Positions 1 to 8,272 of a stretch of 64,000 nucleotides of DNA are shown piece by piece. The notes below the pieces were generated by a model, which saw only the letters and a program-made list of their open reading frames with translations, did not search any database and had not been told where the DNA came from. This DNA comes from Nodularia sphaerocarpa UHCC 0038. GTDB lineage: Bacteria; Cyanobacteriota; Cyanobacteriia; Cyanobacteriales; Nostocaceae. The position numbers were made by a program, and so were the translations under genes. The number at the start of each line of letters is the position of its first letter. Position 1 is the first letter of the stretch. The stretch covers positions 624,356-688,355 of the forward strand of contig NZ_CP060140.1 in NCBI RefSeq assembly GCF_022376295.1, read 5' to 3'.

Positions 1-1
1 C

Positions 2-730
2 AGTGATATGGTGCTACTCGATGACAACTTTACAACCATTGTCGCGGCGACGAAAGAAGGTAGGGTAGTTTATACGAATATTCGCCGCTTTATTAAATAC
101 ATTCTCGGTAGTAACGTGGGCGAAGTTCTCACCATCGCCGCAGCACCACTGTTAGGACTGGGAGGCGTTCCCCTGACACCATTACAAATTCTCTGGATGA
201 ACTTGGTAACAGACGGTTTACCAGCTTTGGCTTTAGCTGTGGAACCACCGGAAGCAGATGTGATGAAGCGTCCGCCTTTTAGTCCCCACGAAAGTATTTT
301 TGCTAGGGGGTTAGGTTCCTACATCATTCGGATAGGGATTATCTTTGCCATTATTAGCATTATTTTGATGCTATGGGCATACAATCATTGCAAGATACCA
401 GTGGAAGGACTTGATCCCGAACGCTGGAAGACAATGGTATTTACTTCTTTGTGTGTAGCACAGATGGGTCATGCGATCGCCATTCGTTCTAATAACAAGC
501 TAACTATAGAGATGAATCCCTTCTCTAATATGTTTGTGTTAGGGGCTGTAGTTGTCACCACGATTTTGCAGCTAATGCTAATTTACGTCGAACCCCTCCG
601 CGCTTTCTTTGGAACTCATTGGCTACCTCCCACAGAGTTAGCTATTTGTTTTGGTTTCAGTGCTTTGATGTTTGTCTGGATTGAATTGGAAAAGCTTTTC
701 TTCCGCTTTACAGGTAGAAGAACTGTTTGA
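2..730 (+). CDS. Cation-transporting P-type ATPase, C-terminal part (5' end outside window)
   Basis: The reading frame is open from base 2, so this is the last ~242 residues of a longer gene. It opens with SDMVLLDDNF followed by TTIVAATKEGR, the hinge segment after the phosphorylation and nucleotide domains of Ca2+-type P-type ATPases. NIRRFIKYILGSNVGEV and QILWMNLVTDGLPALALAVEPPE then mark the C-terminal membrane domain, which carries several hydrophobic helices to the end. Family knowledge: such enzymes export Ca2+ or other cations from the cytoplasm by ATP hydrolysis. Ion specificity cannot be read from this fragment; a PMR1/PacL-like Ca2+ pump is the best guess. The alternative start at base 8 is only an internal Met. 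Confidence 0.9.
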   Translation, partial: SDMVLLDDNFTTIVAATKEGRVVYTNIRRFIKYILGSNVGEVLTIAAAPLLGLGGVPLTPLQILWMNLVTDGLPALALAVEPPEADVMKRPPFSPHESIFARGLGSYIIRIGIIFAIISIILMLWAYNHCKIPVEGLDPERWKTMVFTSLCVAQMGHAIAIRSNNKLTIEMNPFSNMFVLGAVVVTTILQLMLIYVEPLRAFFGTHWLPPTELAICFGFSALMFVWIELEKLFFRFTGRRTV

Positions 731-1190
731 CACTCCCCGCGATAAATCGACGGAGATTCTTGGTTCAACGAAACCACTTAGCCTAGAGTCCTTGCGTCAT
801 CTAGACCAGAGGTGGGATTCTCCCCCGACGCGCAGCCATGCCCGAAGGGCTTTAGCGTTAATTCGGGTATGCCCTACCCTATTTGCATGAGTGCAAGTCC
901 TGTTTTGTTTGAAACAATTTGTTTCAAAATAATGCTGATTCGTCTAGCCCCTATAAATCTTTTACCTACTGCTAGGAGGAAACTAGAATAATGCAGTAGA
1001 ACCGCATAGATTCAATTATCAAGGTATGGCTAACGCCAAGCTAGCGCTAACAGTGCTTTGTCTTTCGACAGCTAGGTTTTTTAAGTGGTTGATTACCTTT
1101 CCACTACGATTAGTATAGCAGCATCTTGGTATACTAATAAATTAAAAGCCGCCGTAGAACGACGGGGCTTTAAACCCATTTCTTCGGTAA
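731..1190. mobile_element. Possible eroded IS200/IS605 (IS1341-type) element, no coding capacity
   Basis: No credible gene lies between the ATPase stop and recF. The left part (about 731-830) begins with an ACTCCCCGC...GGAGATTCTTGGTTCAACG segment, resembling sequence found after tnpB genes of cyanobacterial IS605-group elements. Bases 1145-1175 form a hairpin (AAAGCCGCCGTAG / CGACGGGGCTTT) like those at the other end of such elements. Between them lies only degenerate sequence. The reading as an internally deleted element rests on remembered end sequences, not an alignment. Confidence 0.35.
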
Positions 1191-1274
1191 AAGAGGGAGT
1201 AAAGAATTTTGGATTTTGGATTTGCGTTAGCGAAGCGTACGCAGCGCAGCGAGTATTTTAGATTGCAGTCTAAT

Positions 1275-1304
1275 CCAAAATCTAAAATCTAAAATCTAAA
1301 ATTG
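1275..1304. repeat. Heptanucleotide tandem repeat (AAAATCT)n upstream of recF
   Basis: About four copies of a seven-base unit (CTAAAAT) end just before the recF start. Short tandemly repeated heptamers like this are typical of heterocyst-forming cyanobacteria. Confidence 0.8.
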
Positions 1305-1308
1305 ATTT

Positions 1309-2463
1309 ATGTACCTAAAAAACCTACACCTGAGACAATTTCGGAATTACCAAAACCAGAAGGTTGAGTTTACTGCTGCTAAAACAATTTTGGTGGGTAA
1401 TAATGCTCAGGGAAAATCTAATTTGTTGGAGGCGGTGGAGTTGCTGGCGACGTTGCGATCGCATCGGATGGGGCGCGATCGCGATTTTATTCAAGAAGGA
1501 CAGGACATAGCTCAAATTAATGCTACCCTGGAGCGAGAAAATGGTACTAGTGATTTGGCTTTAACTCTGCGCCGCAATGGTCGCCGCAGCGTTGGGATTA
1601 ATGGCGAATCTGTGCGCCGACAAATGGATTTTTTGGGTGTACTCAATGCTGTGCAGTTTTCTAGCTTGGATTTAGACTTGGTACGCGGTGGCCCTGATGT
1701 TCGTCGTAATTGGCTAGATACACTGTTAATTCAACTCGAACCGGTTTATGCTCACATTTTGCAGCAATACAACCAAGTATTACGCCAACGCAACGCTTTT
1801 TTAAAGAAAGCTCAGGCTTCGGCTTCCCTCAGTCCAAGAGACGCGCACCTCCCCAGTACAGAGGGAATTAATCCCCTCTCAACACTGGCTATCTGGGATG
1901 CTCAGTTAGTTACCACTGGTACAAAGGTAATTAGAAGACGCGATCGCGCAATTCAAAGACTAGCGAGCATCGCTGCTGCTTGGCACTCTAGTATTAGTGG
2001 TAGTACAGAAATTCTGCAAATCAATTATTTGCCTAGTGTGCCTTTAGCAGAAACCCCCCCAGAAGAGATACAGGCAGCTTTTTTAGCTAAAATTCAACAA
2101 CGATCTGCGGCTGAACTCTATCGAGGTACTACCCTTGTTGGTCCTCATCGTGACGAAGTAGAATTAATGATTAATCAAACACCTGCTCGTCAATACGGTT
2201 CTCAAGGGCAACAACGAACTTTAGTATTAGCCCTTAAATTAGCCGAGCTAGAACTCATTGAACAAGTCGTCCAAGAACCACCCCTGCTCTTACTAGATGA
2301 CGTTCTTGCTGAATTAGACCCATTTCGCCAAAATCAATTACTGGATGCCATTCAAGACCGTTTTCAAACTTTAATTACTACCACTCACCTCAGTTCTTTT
2401 GATGCCCAGTGGTTGAATTCCTCGCAAATTCTTTATGTGAAATCAGGGGAAATAGTATCTTGA
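1309..2463 (+). CDS. recF: DNA replication and repair protein RecF
   Basis: An SMC/ABC-type ATPase of 384 residues that in this family binds gapped DNA and helps load RecA with RecO and RecR. It starts MYLKNLHLRQFRNYQNQ, the RecF N-terminus, and has Walker A GNNAQGKS at about residues 30-37, the ABC signature in YGSQGQQRTLVLALKLAE, and Walker B LLLLDDVLAELD near residues 326-337. Length is normal (usual range ~360-390). A loop at about residues 168-187 (ASASLSPRDAHLPSTEG) looks repeat-derived and is probably tolerated between helices. It stands alone, not next to dnaN or gyrB, as is usual in cyanobacteria. Confidence 0.95.
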   Translation: MYLKNLHLRQFRNYQNQKVEFTAAKTILVGNNAQGKSNLLEAVELLATLRSHRMGRDRDFIQEGQDIAQINATLERENGTSDLALTLRRNGRRSVGINGESVRRQMDFLGVLNAVQFSSLDLDLVRGGPDVRRNWLDTLLIQLEPVYAHILQQYNQVLRQRNAFLKKAQASASLSPRDAHLPSTEGINPLSTLAIWDAQLVTTGTKVIRRRDRAIQRLASIAAAWHSSISGSTEILQINYLPSVPLAETPPEEIQAAFLAKIQQRSAAELYRGTTLVGPHRDEVELMINQTPARQYGSQGQQRTLVLALKLAELELIEQVVQEPPLLLLDDVLAELDPFRQNQLLDAIQDRFQTLITTTHLSSFDAQWLNSSQILYVKSGEIVS

Positions 2464-2500
2464 TTGGGAAGTAGGAATTGGGAATTGGGAAAATTAAACC

Positions 2501-2542
2501 AATGACAAATGACAAATGACAAATGACAAATGACAAATGACT
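2501..2542. repeat. Heptanucleotide tandem repeat (ATGACAA)x6
   Basis: Six near-perfect copies of ATGACAA lie between the convergent recF and MgtC-like genes, a short tandemly repeated element of the Nostocales type. Confidence 0.9.
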
Positions 2543-2551
2543 AATAACAAT

Positions 2552-3028
2552 TTATTCTAATTTTTTAAATAGGTGAAGAACTACGAAAGTGAAGACAGCC
2601 CCAATTAACCCTAACTGCCACAAACCACACCCAGCAGCTATTCCTAAACCAGCAGAAACCCAAATAGATGCAGCTGATGTCAGTCCGTGAATTTTAATTG
2701 TCTGTGATTCTTGAACAGATTGGCGCATAATTTCTCCAGCCCCAAGAAATCCCACGCCAGTTGCAACACCTTGGATAACCCGGCTAAGTGCATCAGGATT
2801 CGTCAGTGATAAGGCTGTTTGTAGAGGTATAATAATAAATACTGCCGAGCCAAAAGTTACTAGGATATGAGTTCTCAAACCGGCTGGCTTATGCTTCAAT
2901 TGGCGCTCTATGCCGATAATTGCCCCAATTAACACAGCGAGACCTAGCCTAAATATGAGATTCAGTGAATCATCCGGTGTAAGGTAGTAGGTGTTTAACA
3001 ATTGTGGGTCGGGGAAAAATACTATCAA
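2552..3028 (-). CDS. MgtC/SapB family membrane protein
   Basis: A 158-residue hydrophobic protein with about four to five membrane segments. The family motif is clear: RLGLAVLIGAIIGIERQLKHKPAGLRTHILVTFGSA, followed by GVATGVGFLGAGEIMR and HGLTSAASIWVSAGLGIAAG. This is the N-terminal MgtC membrane domain without the soluble C-terminal domain of longer homologues. MgtC proteins are linked to growth in low magnesium and modulation of membrane ATPases; the precise role here is unknown. The start appears to be TTG (minus strand, 3028), since no ATG or GTG precedes the conserved part. Confidence 0.85.
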   Translation of the reverse strand: MIVFFPDPQLLNTYYLTPDDSLNLIFRLGLAVLIGAIIGIERQLKHKPAGLRTHILVTFGSAVFIIIPLQTALSLTNPDALSRVIQGVATGVGFLGAGEIMRQSVQESQTIKIHGLTSAASIWVSAGLGIAAGCGLWQLGLIGAVFTFVVLHLFKKLE

Positions 3029-3284
3029 CTACATTATACTGAATTAACTGTGTTTTTAATTGTCAAAAATAATTACCGGATAAGGTTCTAATTCACATTG
3101 GTAGATGTCAAAATAAACTGAATAATTGAAGGAACCCTAGCCTCTGACCAATCACTTTTATTGCTGTAATTAAATGTAAATTCCCGGAAATCTTCCTGGC
3201 AGGTATTCAGTAAATAATATCTGAAAATATACCAGCAAGAAAGACTCGTAGCGACAAATAGACAACTGATAACTAACAAATTGA

Positions 3285-5693
3285 GTGGATAAACTCTACT
3301 GGCTTGACCAAATTAAACTGCAAGACCGCGCTCAGGTAGGTGACAAAGCATTCCACTTGAGTAAAATTATGCAGCGTGGCTATCCGGTAGTACCTGGTTT
3401 TGTAGTTTCAGCAGAAATGTTGGGACAATTTCTCGCAACTCTCAATAGTACATCCGCTTTAGTAGCAGATTTACCCGATTCTTCTTTGCACCTCGATGTC
3501 GCTAATTGGCGACAACTTCAGCAGGTAGCTGGCCGCTTGCGTCAGGAAATTATCACAGGGACAGTACCACCGCAGTGGGTGAATAAAATTTTCGTCGCAG
3601 CTAGAGAATGGCAAAGTGGTTATCTGATTTTGCGCCCCAGCTTGGCTTTATCGGCGATAACACCAGGGGTAGGAAATACATCTGGGTTGTTGGATGCGAT
3701 TTTTTGTCGCTGCGAGCCAGAAGCGATCGCCTCAGCATTGAAACGCGCCTGGAGTCAGTTGTTTCGGGCTAGGAGTCTACTGTATTGGCGGCGAGTGGGA
3801 GTGAACCTGCAACAAATTAATTTAGCCCTGTTGGTACAACCTGTGGAGAATGCGATCGCTAGTGGTCTTCTTCATGCTCATTCTTCAGGGTGGACAATAG
3901 AAGCGACGAAGGGATTAGGGGTAGCCATTTCTCAAGGCGATGTCCAACCTGATGTCTATTACATCCAACAAGAAACAGGGGTAGTCCTAGAGCAACATCT
4001 AGGCAATAAAATGCTGGCTTATGGCTTAGACCGTGAGCTTCAGCCGAACGGTTTTGATCATACTGCAACTGTGGATTCACCCAAGTTAGTCGTCACAGCA
4101 GATAATACTGATATAGTGACTTATATACTTGAAGAAGCCCAACAAAAGCAATACGCTTTATCAGAAGAATATCTGCAACAAGTCATCACTCTGGGGAATC
4201 AACTTGTGAGTGAAATAGGTAACAATTTTACGATTAAATGGACTATCTCTGAGAACAACCCAGACACCAATCTCTACTTAACTCAAGTTAGTTCCCCTCA
4301 ATCGGCAATTCCCAATTTACAACAACAGTATGGCAACGCCACCCCAGCTATGATCAAAGGTTTAGGGGCATCAGGGGGACGTGTGACAGCAAGAGCTACT
4401 GTCATTACCGATGTTCACAAGAAACCAGAAAAAATACACAAAGGAGTAATTTTAGTAGCAGTAAATATTCCCCCAGACTGGCTGCCTTTTTTACAAGAAG
4501 TAGCTGGTATTATCACGGTGCAGGGAGGATTAACTAGCCATGCGGCAATTCTGGCGCGGGAATTGGGTATCCCCGCAGTAGTTAGTGCCTTAGATGCTAC
4601 CGTTGTGATTCAAAACGGCGAACGGTTGCTTGTGGATGGCGATAGGGGAGAGGTTTATCGGATCAGAGGAGAAAAAGCAGCAGAGGAAGAAACTCAAGAA
4701 CTAAATTCCCCAGAGCCAACCATCCCCCCATCTCCCCATCCTCTTGTGGTTTCTCACTTACCTATTATTTCTACCCAGTTGCTCGTTAACCTGAGTCAGC
4801 CCAGATTAATAGAGCCAGCGCAAAGTTTACCAGTGGATGGAGTGGGATTGTTGCGCTCAGAATTAATGTTACTCAACATCCTCGAAGGTCAACATCCCCA
4901 AAGTTGGCTTTTAGGTGGTCGTCAAGCAGAATTGTTAGAAAAATGGACTGAGCAGATTATTCTGTTTGCTCGTGCTTTTGCGCCCCGACCAGTTTTTTAT
5001 CGTTCTTTGGATTGGCGATTTGCTAGCAGCAGCGCTTCCCTATCCCATGAGTTACCATCATCGTCTCATCATCAACATTCTGTGCAGCATTCACCCCTGG
5101 GCGAGCGCGGTACATTCAGTTATGTATGCAATCCCGCCGTTTTTGAGTTGGAATTAACGGCTTTGGCAAATGTGCAGAAAGCTGGATACAGCAATATTAA
5201 TTTATTATTGCCTTTTGTTCGCAGTGTGGCAGAGTTTTCTTTTTGTCGGACTAAGGTTGAGCAAGCTGGTTTAACTCAAGTACCGCAGTTTCAACTATGG
5301 ATGATGGCGGAAGTACCAAGTGTGCTGTTTTTGCTACCAGAATATGTCAAAGCAGGTGTAGCGGGGATTTCTATTGGTACAAATGACCTTACCCAATTAC
5401 TGTTAGGTGTAGATCGAGAACAAGGACAAATCACCAGAGTATTAAATGAACGTCATCCGGCGGTAATGGGTGCGATCGCTCAATTAATTCAGATGGCGAA
5501 AACTGCGGGGATACCTTGTTCAATCTGCGGTCAAGCACCAGCGATTTATCCAGAAATCATTGATCAATTGGTAGAATGGGGGATTACTTCTATTTCCGTG
5601 GAACCCGAAGCAGTGGACAGGACTTATAGAGCGATCGCTCGTGCTGAACAACGCCTCATTTTAGCAGCAGCTAGAAAGCAACTTCAAGATTAG
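3285..5693 (+). CDS. Divergent phosphoenolpyruvate synthase (pyruvate, water dikinase) family protein
   Basis: An 802-residue protein with PEP synthase domain order: N-terminal ATP-binding domain (1-~330), swivelling phosphohistidine domain with GGLTSHAAILARELGIPAV (His ~419), and C-terminal PEP/pyruvate TIM barrel with GVGLLRSELML, IGTNDLTQL and the acid/base Cys in SICGQAP (~748). PEP synthases make PEP from pyruvate and ATP. The N-terminal domain is atypical: the usual VRSSATAED block reads LRPSLALSA, so ATP-dependent activity is uncertain. Pro/Ser-rich inserts lie near residues 470-485 and 580-605. It begins with GTG and stands alone. Confidence 0.8.
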   Translation: MDKLYWLDQIKLQDRAQVGDKAFHLSKIMQRGYPVVPGFVVSAEMLGQFLATLNSTSALVADLPDSSLHLDVANWRQLQQVAGRLRQEIITGTVPPQWVNKIFVAAREWQSGYLILRPSLALSAITPGVGNTSGLLDAIFCRCEPEAIASALKRAWSQLFRARSLLYWRRVGVNLQQINLALLVQPVENAIASGLLHAHSSGWTIEATKGLGVAISQGDVQPDVYYIQQETGVVLEQHLGNKMLAYGLDRELQPNGFDHTATVDSPKLVVTADNTDIVTYILEEAQQKQYALSEEYLQQVITLGNQLVSEIGNNFTIKWTISENNPDTNLYLTQVSSPQSAIPNLQQQYGNATPAMIKGLGASGGRVTARATVITDVHKKPEKIHKGVILVAVNIPPDWLPFLQEVAGIITVQGGLTSHAAILARELGIPAVVSALDATVVIQNGERLLVDGDRGEVYRIRGEKAAEEETQELNSPEPTIPPSPHPLVVSHLPIISTQLLVNLSQPRLIEPAQSLPVDGVGLLRSELMLLNILEGQHPQSWLLGGRQAELLEKWTEQIILFARAFAPRPVFYRSLDWRFASSSASLSHELPSSSHHQHSVQHSPLGERGTFSYVCNPAVFELELTALANVQKAGYSNINLLLPFVRSVAEFSFCRTKVEQAGLTQVPQFQLWMMAEVPSVLFLLPEYVKAGVAGISIGTNDLTQLLLGVDREQGQITRVLNERHPAVMGAIAQLIQMAKTAGIPCSICGQAPAIYPEIIDQLVEWGITSISVEPEAVDRTYRAIARAEQRLILAAARKQLQD

Positions 5694-5737
5694 TAACCTG
5701 TTGCAGTATCTAATCCCGGATTTTTCAAAAGCAGCAG

Positions 5738-5834
5738 ACGTAGGTTGGGTTGACGCAAGGAAACCCAACACCGAGATATAGGTTAGGTTGTTGACATCTA
5801 TGTTGGGTTGCGCTGGGCTTAACCCAACCTACGT
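5738..5834. repeat. 97-bp inverted-repeat element with 14-bp perfect ends
   Basis: ACGTAGGTTGGGTT at 5738-5751 is exactly mirrored by AACCCAACCTACGT at 5821-5834. The interior has further GTTGGGTT and AACCCAAC copies. A related fragment lies at 50394-50450. It is a small palindromic, MITE-like intergenic repeat; no coding capacity. Confidence 0.8.
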
Positions 5835-5909
5835 TTAATGCACTATTTTAGGCTTGTCAGTCCAGTAGTCCCATAGTTAATTTCACCTTATACAACACCA
5901 CAAAAACTA

Positions 5910-7070
5910 TCAATAGCGGAAAATAGCTGCTACTGGTGTCTGATTTGGCATTTGTTCTGACTCAACCGTGTACACTTTACCACCGTTGATAAATGTTTGA
6001 ATGGCAGCAAAATCTAACATATCTTCATCATCTGGCTCAGGTTCTGAGTGTAAATCCACAGTCATTGTCTCTGGATCAAACTTACCCCAAATTTGCATAT
6101 CTATTGGCACAAACATCGAATCAACCCTTTGGCAATAAGTAGCTGACACAATTTCTTTAATATCACTAGAAGTTGTCCCTGTACCAGCTAATTGCTGATA
6201 AAGCGCCATTGCTGACTGCTGATTTTCATGAAACAAAGGTTCCACAATAGGCCAAGCCTGTTTATGTAACTCTTCCGGCTTCATCACTTCAGGATTACCC
6301 GTAATACCTGATTCAACAAAATAAGGATAGGTATTTGCCTCTTGGTAAATTGGGAACAGATATTCAACCCCTGCTAACACTAAAGGCGCATTGTCCCCCC
6401 GTATTTTCTCATGTACTGCCTTATCAACAATGTGACAAAATTGTAAAATACCTTCTTGACGTTTTCGGTCGGCACTTCCCTGTCCATGAAATTCGCCTGG
6501 CTGTTGAAACGGATTAGCCGTTCCCCCTCTAGATGTAGCAATCCGATGTTGTACGCCTTTTTCAATATCATCTTCCATCAAAGCTTCATCCATACTTCGA
6601 GGCATATTTGCTACTTCCACCTCATTGAGACTGTAGCCCGTTCCCTCAAAAAACTTGATATCTTTTTGGCTAAGAGCTAAGAGATAAAACTTGCCATCAC
6701 GGTTGATTAAATGCAGCAATGGCTTAAGATGGAAGCTAACGCTCACAACTACCAATTCTTGAAACTCCATTGGTAGACGGTAATAGCGAAACATCTGGGG
6801 AGAAATAAAAATTGCCAATCCGTTGTCTTGGTTTTGCCAAAAATCGGTCGTATCAAGTTCTTTAGCTGGCTGGAGAAAATCTACAGCCTCAGTGTGGCGA
6901 ATCCCCATAGCACATAAACGTTCCTCAGCTTCCCGGATTAAATTTTTCAAACGAATTGGGTTTTGTCGAATTTCTGGCCCCGCCTTTTGTGTATGCATAT
7001 ATAAAGAAACACAAGGGCTTTGAGAATTATCAACTAAAATTTTGAGTTCATCATGGGATAATATCGTCAT
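5910..7070 (-). CDS. BaeRF-like protein (possible bacterial archaeo-eukaryotic release-factor domain)
   Basis: A 386-residue soluble protein. The N-terminus (MTILSHDELKILVD, then SPCVSLYMHTQKAGPE...NPIRLKNLIREAEERL) resembles cyanobacterial BaeRF family 3 proteins as I remember them. The middle has PLVLAGVEYLFPIYQEANTY, typical of these eRF1-related proteins, and the C-terminus has AATYCQR-like SATYCQRVDSMFVPID and ends in PVAAIFRY. eRF1-like domains are proposed to act in ribosome rescue or stress responses; no function is shown here. Single gene with no obvious operon partner; the 248-bp stretch upstream holds no gene. Confidence 0.55.
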   Translation of the reverse strand: MTILSHDELKILVDNSQSPCVSLYMHTQKAGPEIRQNPIRLKNLIREAEERLCAMGIRHTEAVDFLQPAKELDTTDFWQNQDNGLAIFISPQMFRYYRLPMEFQELVVVSVSFHLKPLLHLINRDGKFYLLALSQKDIKFFEGTGYSLNEVEVANMPRSMDEALMEDDIEKGVQHRIATSRGGTANPFQQPGEFHGQGSADRKRQEGILQFCHIVDKAVHEKIRGDNAPLVLAGVEYLFPIYQEANTYPYFVESGITGNPEVMKPEELHKQAWPIVEPLFHENQQSAMALYQQLAGTGTTSSDIKEIVSATYCQRVDSMFVPIDMQIWGKFDPETMTVDLHSEPEPDDEDMLDFAAIQTFINGGKVYTVESEQMPNQTPVAAIFRY

Positions 7071-7318
7071 ATAATTGAACTCCTATCAATTAAAACTAAA
7101 CAAGCTAATTTAATTGCACAGCAGGTTTGATGAAATTGCATCTTGCTTTTGACCAGAAATTACCTGCTATATACACCATTCTTTAGATAGATAAACAGGT
7201 GGTTTTCAAGATGAATAGTTAGTTTTAAATTTCAAGGATATAATAAATATCCCCCTGTCGCTCATCGAGGTGGGGGTTAGATTAGCGATGCCTATTTCAA
7301 CACCATGAAGCGAAACAA

Positions 7319-7972
7319 TTAAGATATATCAGTATGAGTTCGTTTTCCCTGAATACCTGTACCATGTTGTGGCTGCATCACAAAACTTAAAGACGCTCGT
7401 TTCATAATCCAGTACAAACTTAGCAAGACCACAAAGGTGAGAGCAATAATTACTAAAGACTGTCTACCAAGCAACTCCTCGATACCTGTGGTTAGTAAAG
7501 CATCAGGTTGAGTCACGAAATCCCAACTGTTGAAACGTAAGAATCTACCCCAGTAAATACCAACCGCACAAAGCGCATGGGTAATCATTTCAGCCCCTAA
7601 AATCGATTGACTTTTACCGATGCGGTGTAAATAGTAACCTAAATTAATTAAGGAAATTACATAAGCTTGAAAGCCAGCCAAAATTACTACCAGATAAATC
7701 GGAATTAGAACTAAGGTAATCATCCATACAGATTGAATCCGACGGATATCTTCTATAAAGTGAATGACATCAGTCAATAAATAAGGCGCATTTGGTAAGA
7801 ATGCAAAGAAAACTAGGAATCCTAGCCACCAAAACCCAGAACGTTGGCGTTTAATGCGAAATAGCCAAACACTCAAAGCTAAAGGGATAAAAGCCAGAAA
7901 TAAGTTCCAAGTCATCCAACGCATATTAAAGCGTAAGACTTGTAAAAATGTAGAGATCAATTCCTCTTTCAT
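7319..7972 (-). CDS. DUF1361 family membrane protein
   Basis: A 217-residue integral membrane protein with about six hydrophobic segments. RFNMRWMTWNLFLAFIPLALS, the FLPNAPYLLTDVIHF motif and GFQAYVISLINLGYYL with ICWGRFLRFNSWD-like IYWGRFLRFNSWDFVTQP are hallmarks of DUF1361. Function is unknown for the family. The tail after ~residue 200 is polar (MQPQHGTGIQGKRTHTD). It appears monocistronic. Confidence 0.8.
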   Translation of the reverse strand: MKEELISTFLQVLRFNMRWMTWNLFLAFIPLALSVWLFRIKRQRSGFWWLGFLVFFAFLPNAPYLLTDVIHFIEDIRRIQSVWMITLVLIPIYLVVILAGFQAYVISLINLGYYLHRIGKSQSILGAEMITHALCAVGIYWGRFLRFNSWDFVTQPDALLTTGIEELLGRQSLVIIALTFVVLLSLYWIMKRASLSFVMQPQHGTGIQGKRTHTDIS

Positions 7973-8272
7973 AGTTGCTGACTCGCTAGGCGTATGAAGG
8001 ACAAAATTTGACTATGTAAATTTGACGCTCAAACCGTGCAAAAGGTTACTAATATTTTTTTTAGATTTAGACCCGTTGACTAGTATAGCTGGAAAATCAA
8101 TAAAGCAAGTTCTCAGCAGGTTTTTCCACCACTGACAAGTGGGCGTTGCTGATTGAGAATATGAACAAGATTTTTGATGATGTCAAAACCCATGTAGAGA
8201 CGTTCCATGGAACGTCTCTACACCTAAATTCATACTTTGATTCAGCACGACTGAGAACTAATCCTAGAAATT
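7973..8272. other. Gene-free stretch dominated by a MITE-like element
   Basis: No gene seen. About 110 bp (8142-8251) is a terminal-inverted-repeat element described separately; the rest (7973-8141) should carry the promoter of the leftward DUF1361 gene, but no convincing -10/-35 could be picked. Confidence 0.6.
8142..8251. repeat. MITE-like element, copy 2 of the GGCGTTGCTGA family
   Basis: The left end (GCGTTGCTGATTGAGAATATGAA) is an imperfect inverted match to the right end (ATTCATACTTTGATTCAGCACGAC). The same ends bound another element at 22779-22887. The core here is a 28-bp palindrome (8194-8221, GTAGAGACGTTCC and its complement) that also occurs at 62929-62956. Confidence 0.7.
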
